Shown piece by piece: positions 63,789 through 64,000 of a stretch of 64,000 nucleotides of DNA (position 1 is its first letter; every line of letters begins with the position of its first letter). The DNA lies in assembly GCF_003073375.1 (NCBI RefSeq), contig NZ_CP029002.1, positions 2,776,001-2,840,000 on the forward strand. The letters are read 5' to 3'. Source of the DNA: Lysinibacillus sp. 2017. Lineage in GTDB: Bacteria > Bacillota > Bacilli > Bacillales_A > Planococcaceae. The position numbers were made by a program, and so were the translations under genes. The notes beneath the pieces are model-generated. The model had not been told where the DNA came from, made no database searches, and worked only from the letters and a program-made list of their open reading frames with translations.

Positions 63789-63809
63789 ATATGCTTCGTT
63801 ACCTTTCAC

Positions 63810-63923
63810 TCTTATCGTTCAAGGGTTATTTTGCCCTTGCATCAGGTTGGCACCAACACGTTAACATAACGCAGGTTGCCGGGTTTCAAAGGGCCTGCCC
63901 CTCCACCAGCTCGGGATAAGAGT
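63810..63923 (-). promoter_or_regulatory. SAM-I (S-box) riboswitch aptamer
   Basis: Minus-strand order is as in SAM-I aptamers: CTCTTATCC (P1), GAGCTGGTGGAGGGGCAGGC, 'GAAACCCGGCAACC' (conserved), P3, 'GGTGCCAACCTGA', P4 and closing 'GATAAGAG' of P1. It senses SAM and controls metK. Confidence 0.96.
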
Positions 63924-63940
63924 ATCCGTTCATTAAACAA

Positions 63941-63968
63941 TCTTACGTAAAAACGGATTTTATGTCAA
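63941..63968 (-). promoter_or_regulatory. Promoter of the S-box/metK transcript
   Basis: On the minus strand TTGACA (63963-63968), 16-bp spacer, TAAGAT (63941-63946). It lies 18 bp before the aptamer. Confidence 0.75.
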
Positions 63969-64000
63969 CCAATTTTGTCTTAATTATTACAGTTAGAAAA

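Noticed and set aside
1..64000. CRISPR array, tRNA or rRNA genes
   Set aside because: No regularly spaced repeats, cloverleaf genes or rRNA segments were found on reading both strands; the T-box and S-box are the only recognised structured RNAs.

Overview
The window is a chromosomal segment of a low-GC Gram-positive bacterium of the order Bacillales. It is most like a Planococcaceae member (Lysinibacillus or Solibacillus-like). Gene order follows the B. subtilis acuABC-ccpA-aroA-ytx-murC-sftA-ytp-yto-yt..-leuS-metK neighbourhood. The D-amino-acid transaminase looks closest, from memory, to the Lysinibacillus sphaericus enzyme. Typical Firmicute RNA controls are present: a leucine T-box before leuS and a SAM-I riboswitch before metK. 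The species call is inference; no database was searched.

Backbone, left part (1-34.5 kb). It opens with an arginine operon (argD partial, argB, argJ, argC, minus strand) driven by a good sigma-A promoter with an ArgR-box-like palindrome in its spacer. Next come acuABC (control of acetyl-CoA synthetase by acetylation), a universal stress protein, ccpA, the bifunctional DAHP synthase/chorismate mutase, and an FtsA-like ATPase with a long C-terminal extension. A minus-strand block follows: ytxH, ytxG, murC, sftA, ytpR, a DUF1444 protein, a lipoprotein, a DUF84 NTPase and an M42 aminopeptidase. The rest of this part holds ytnP-like lactonase, trmB, a lipid kinase, a NERD-like protein, dat, pepV, a tiny DeoR-type regulator flanked by structured non-coding DNA, an RsuA-type pseudouridine synthase, murJ, a flavoprotein, an unknown protein and trhA.

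Mobile element (about 34,610-47,050, 12.4 kb). This is the unusual part. Both ends carry the same 9-bp core, AATCTACAT, between arms that are inverted repeats of each other. Joining the outer halves recreates a perfect 13-bp hairpin plus T-run. The empty site was therefore the intrinsic terminator of the neighbouring SRPBCC/CoxG-like gene, and the element entered its loop. The right half encodes three adjacent recombination genes (495-aa tyrosine recombinase, 904-aa recombinase-like protein with HTH and Cys cluster, 216-aa coiled-coil protein), an architecture resembling Tn554 TnpABC or the proteobacterial 'gamma-mobile-trio' GmtX/Y/Z. The left half carries a probable disulfide-peptide secretion cassette: an undetected 55-aa six-cysteine peptide, a MauE-like membrane protein, a membrane-anchored thioredoxin-like protein with CEVC, a peptidase-less ABC exporter, and a divergent membrane-anchored M1 metallopeptidase whose ribosome binding site points at an ATA codon. 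Between the halves lie a decayed tyrosine recombinase gene and, inside it, a 283-bp IS21-like remnant with a 6-bp target duplication whose removal restores the reading frame.

Backbone, right part (47-64 kb). It contains the CoxG-like gene, an ECF sigma/anti-sigma pair with a classic ECF promoter in front, a CDF metal exporter, an HD-GYP-like protein, an orphan response regulator, leuS with its T-box, an MFS transporter, the ytqA-ytqB tRNA-modification pair, a TIGR02328-like protein, an alanine/Na+ symporter, ytpA, ytoA, and metK with its S-box. No tRNA, rRNA or CRISPR array was seen.
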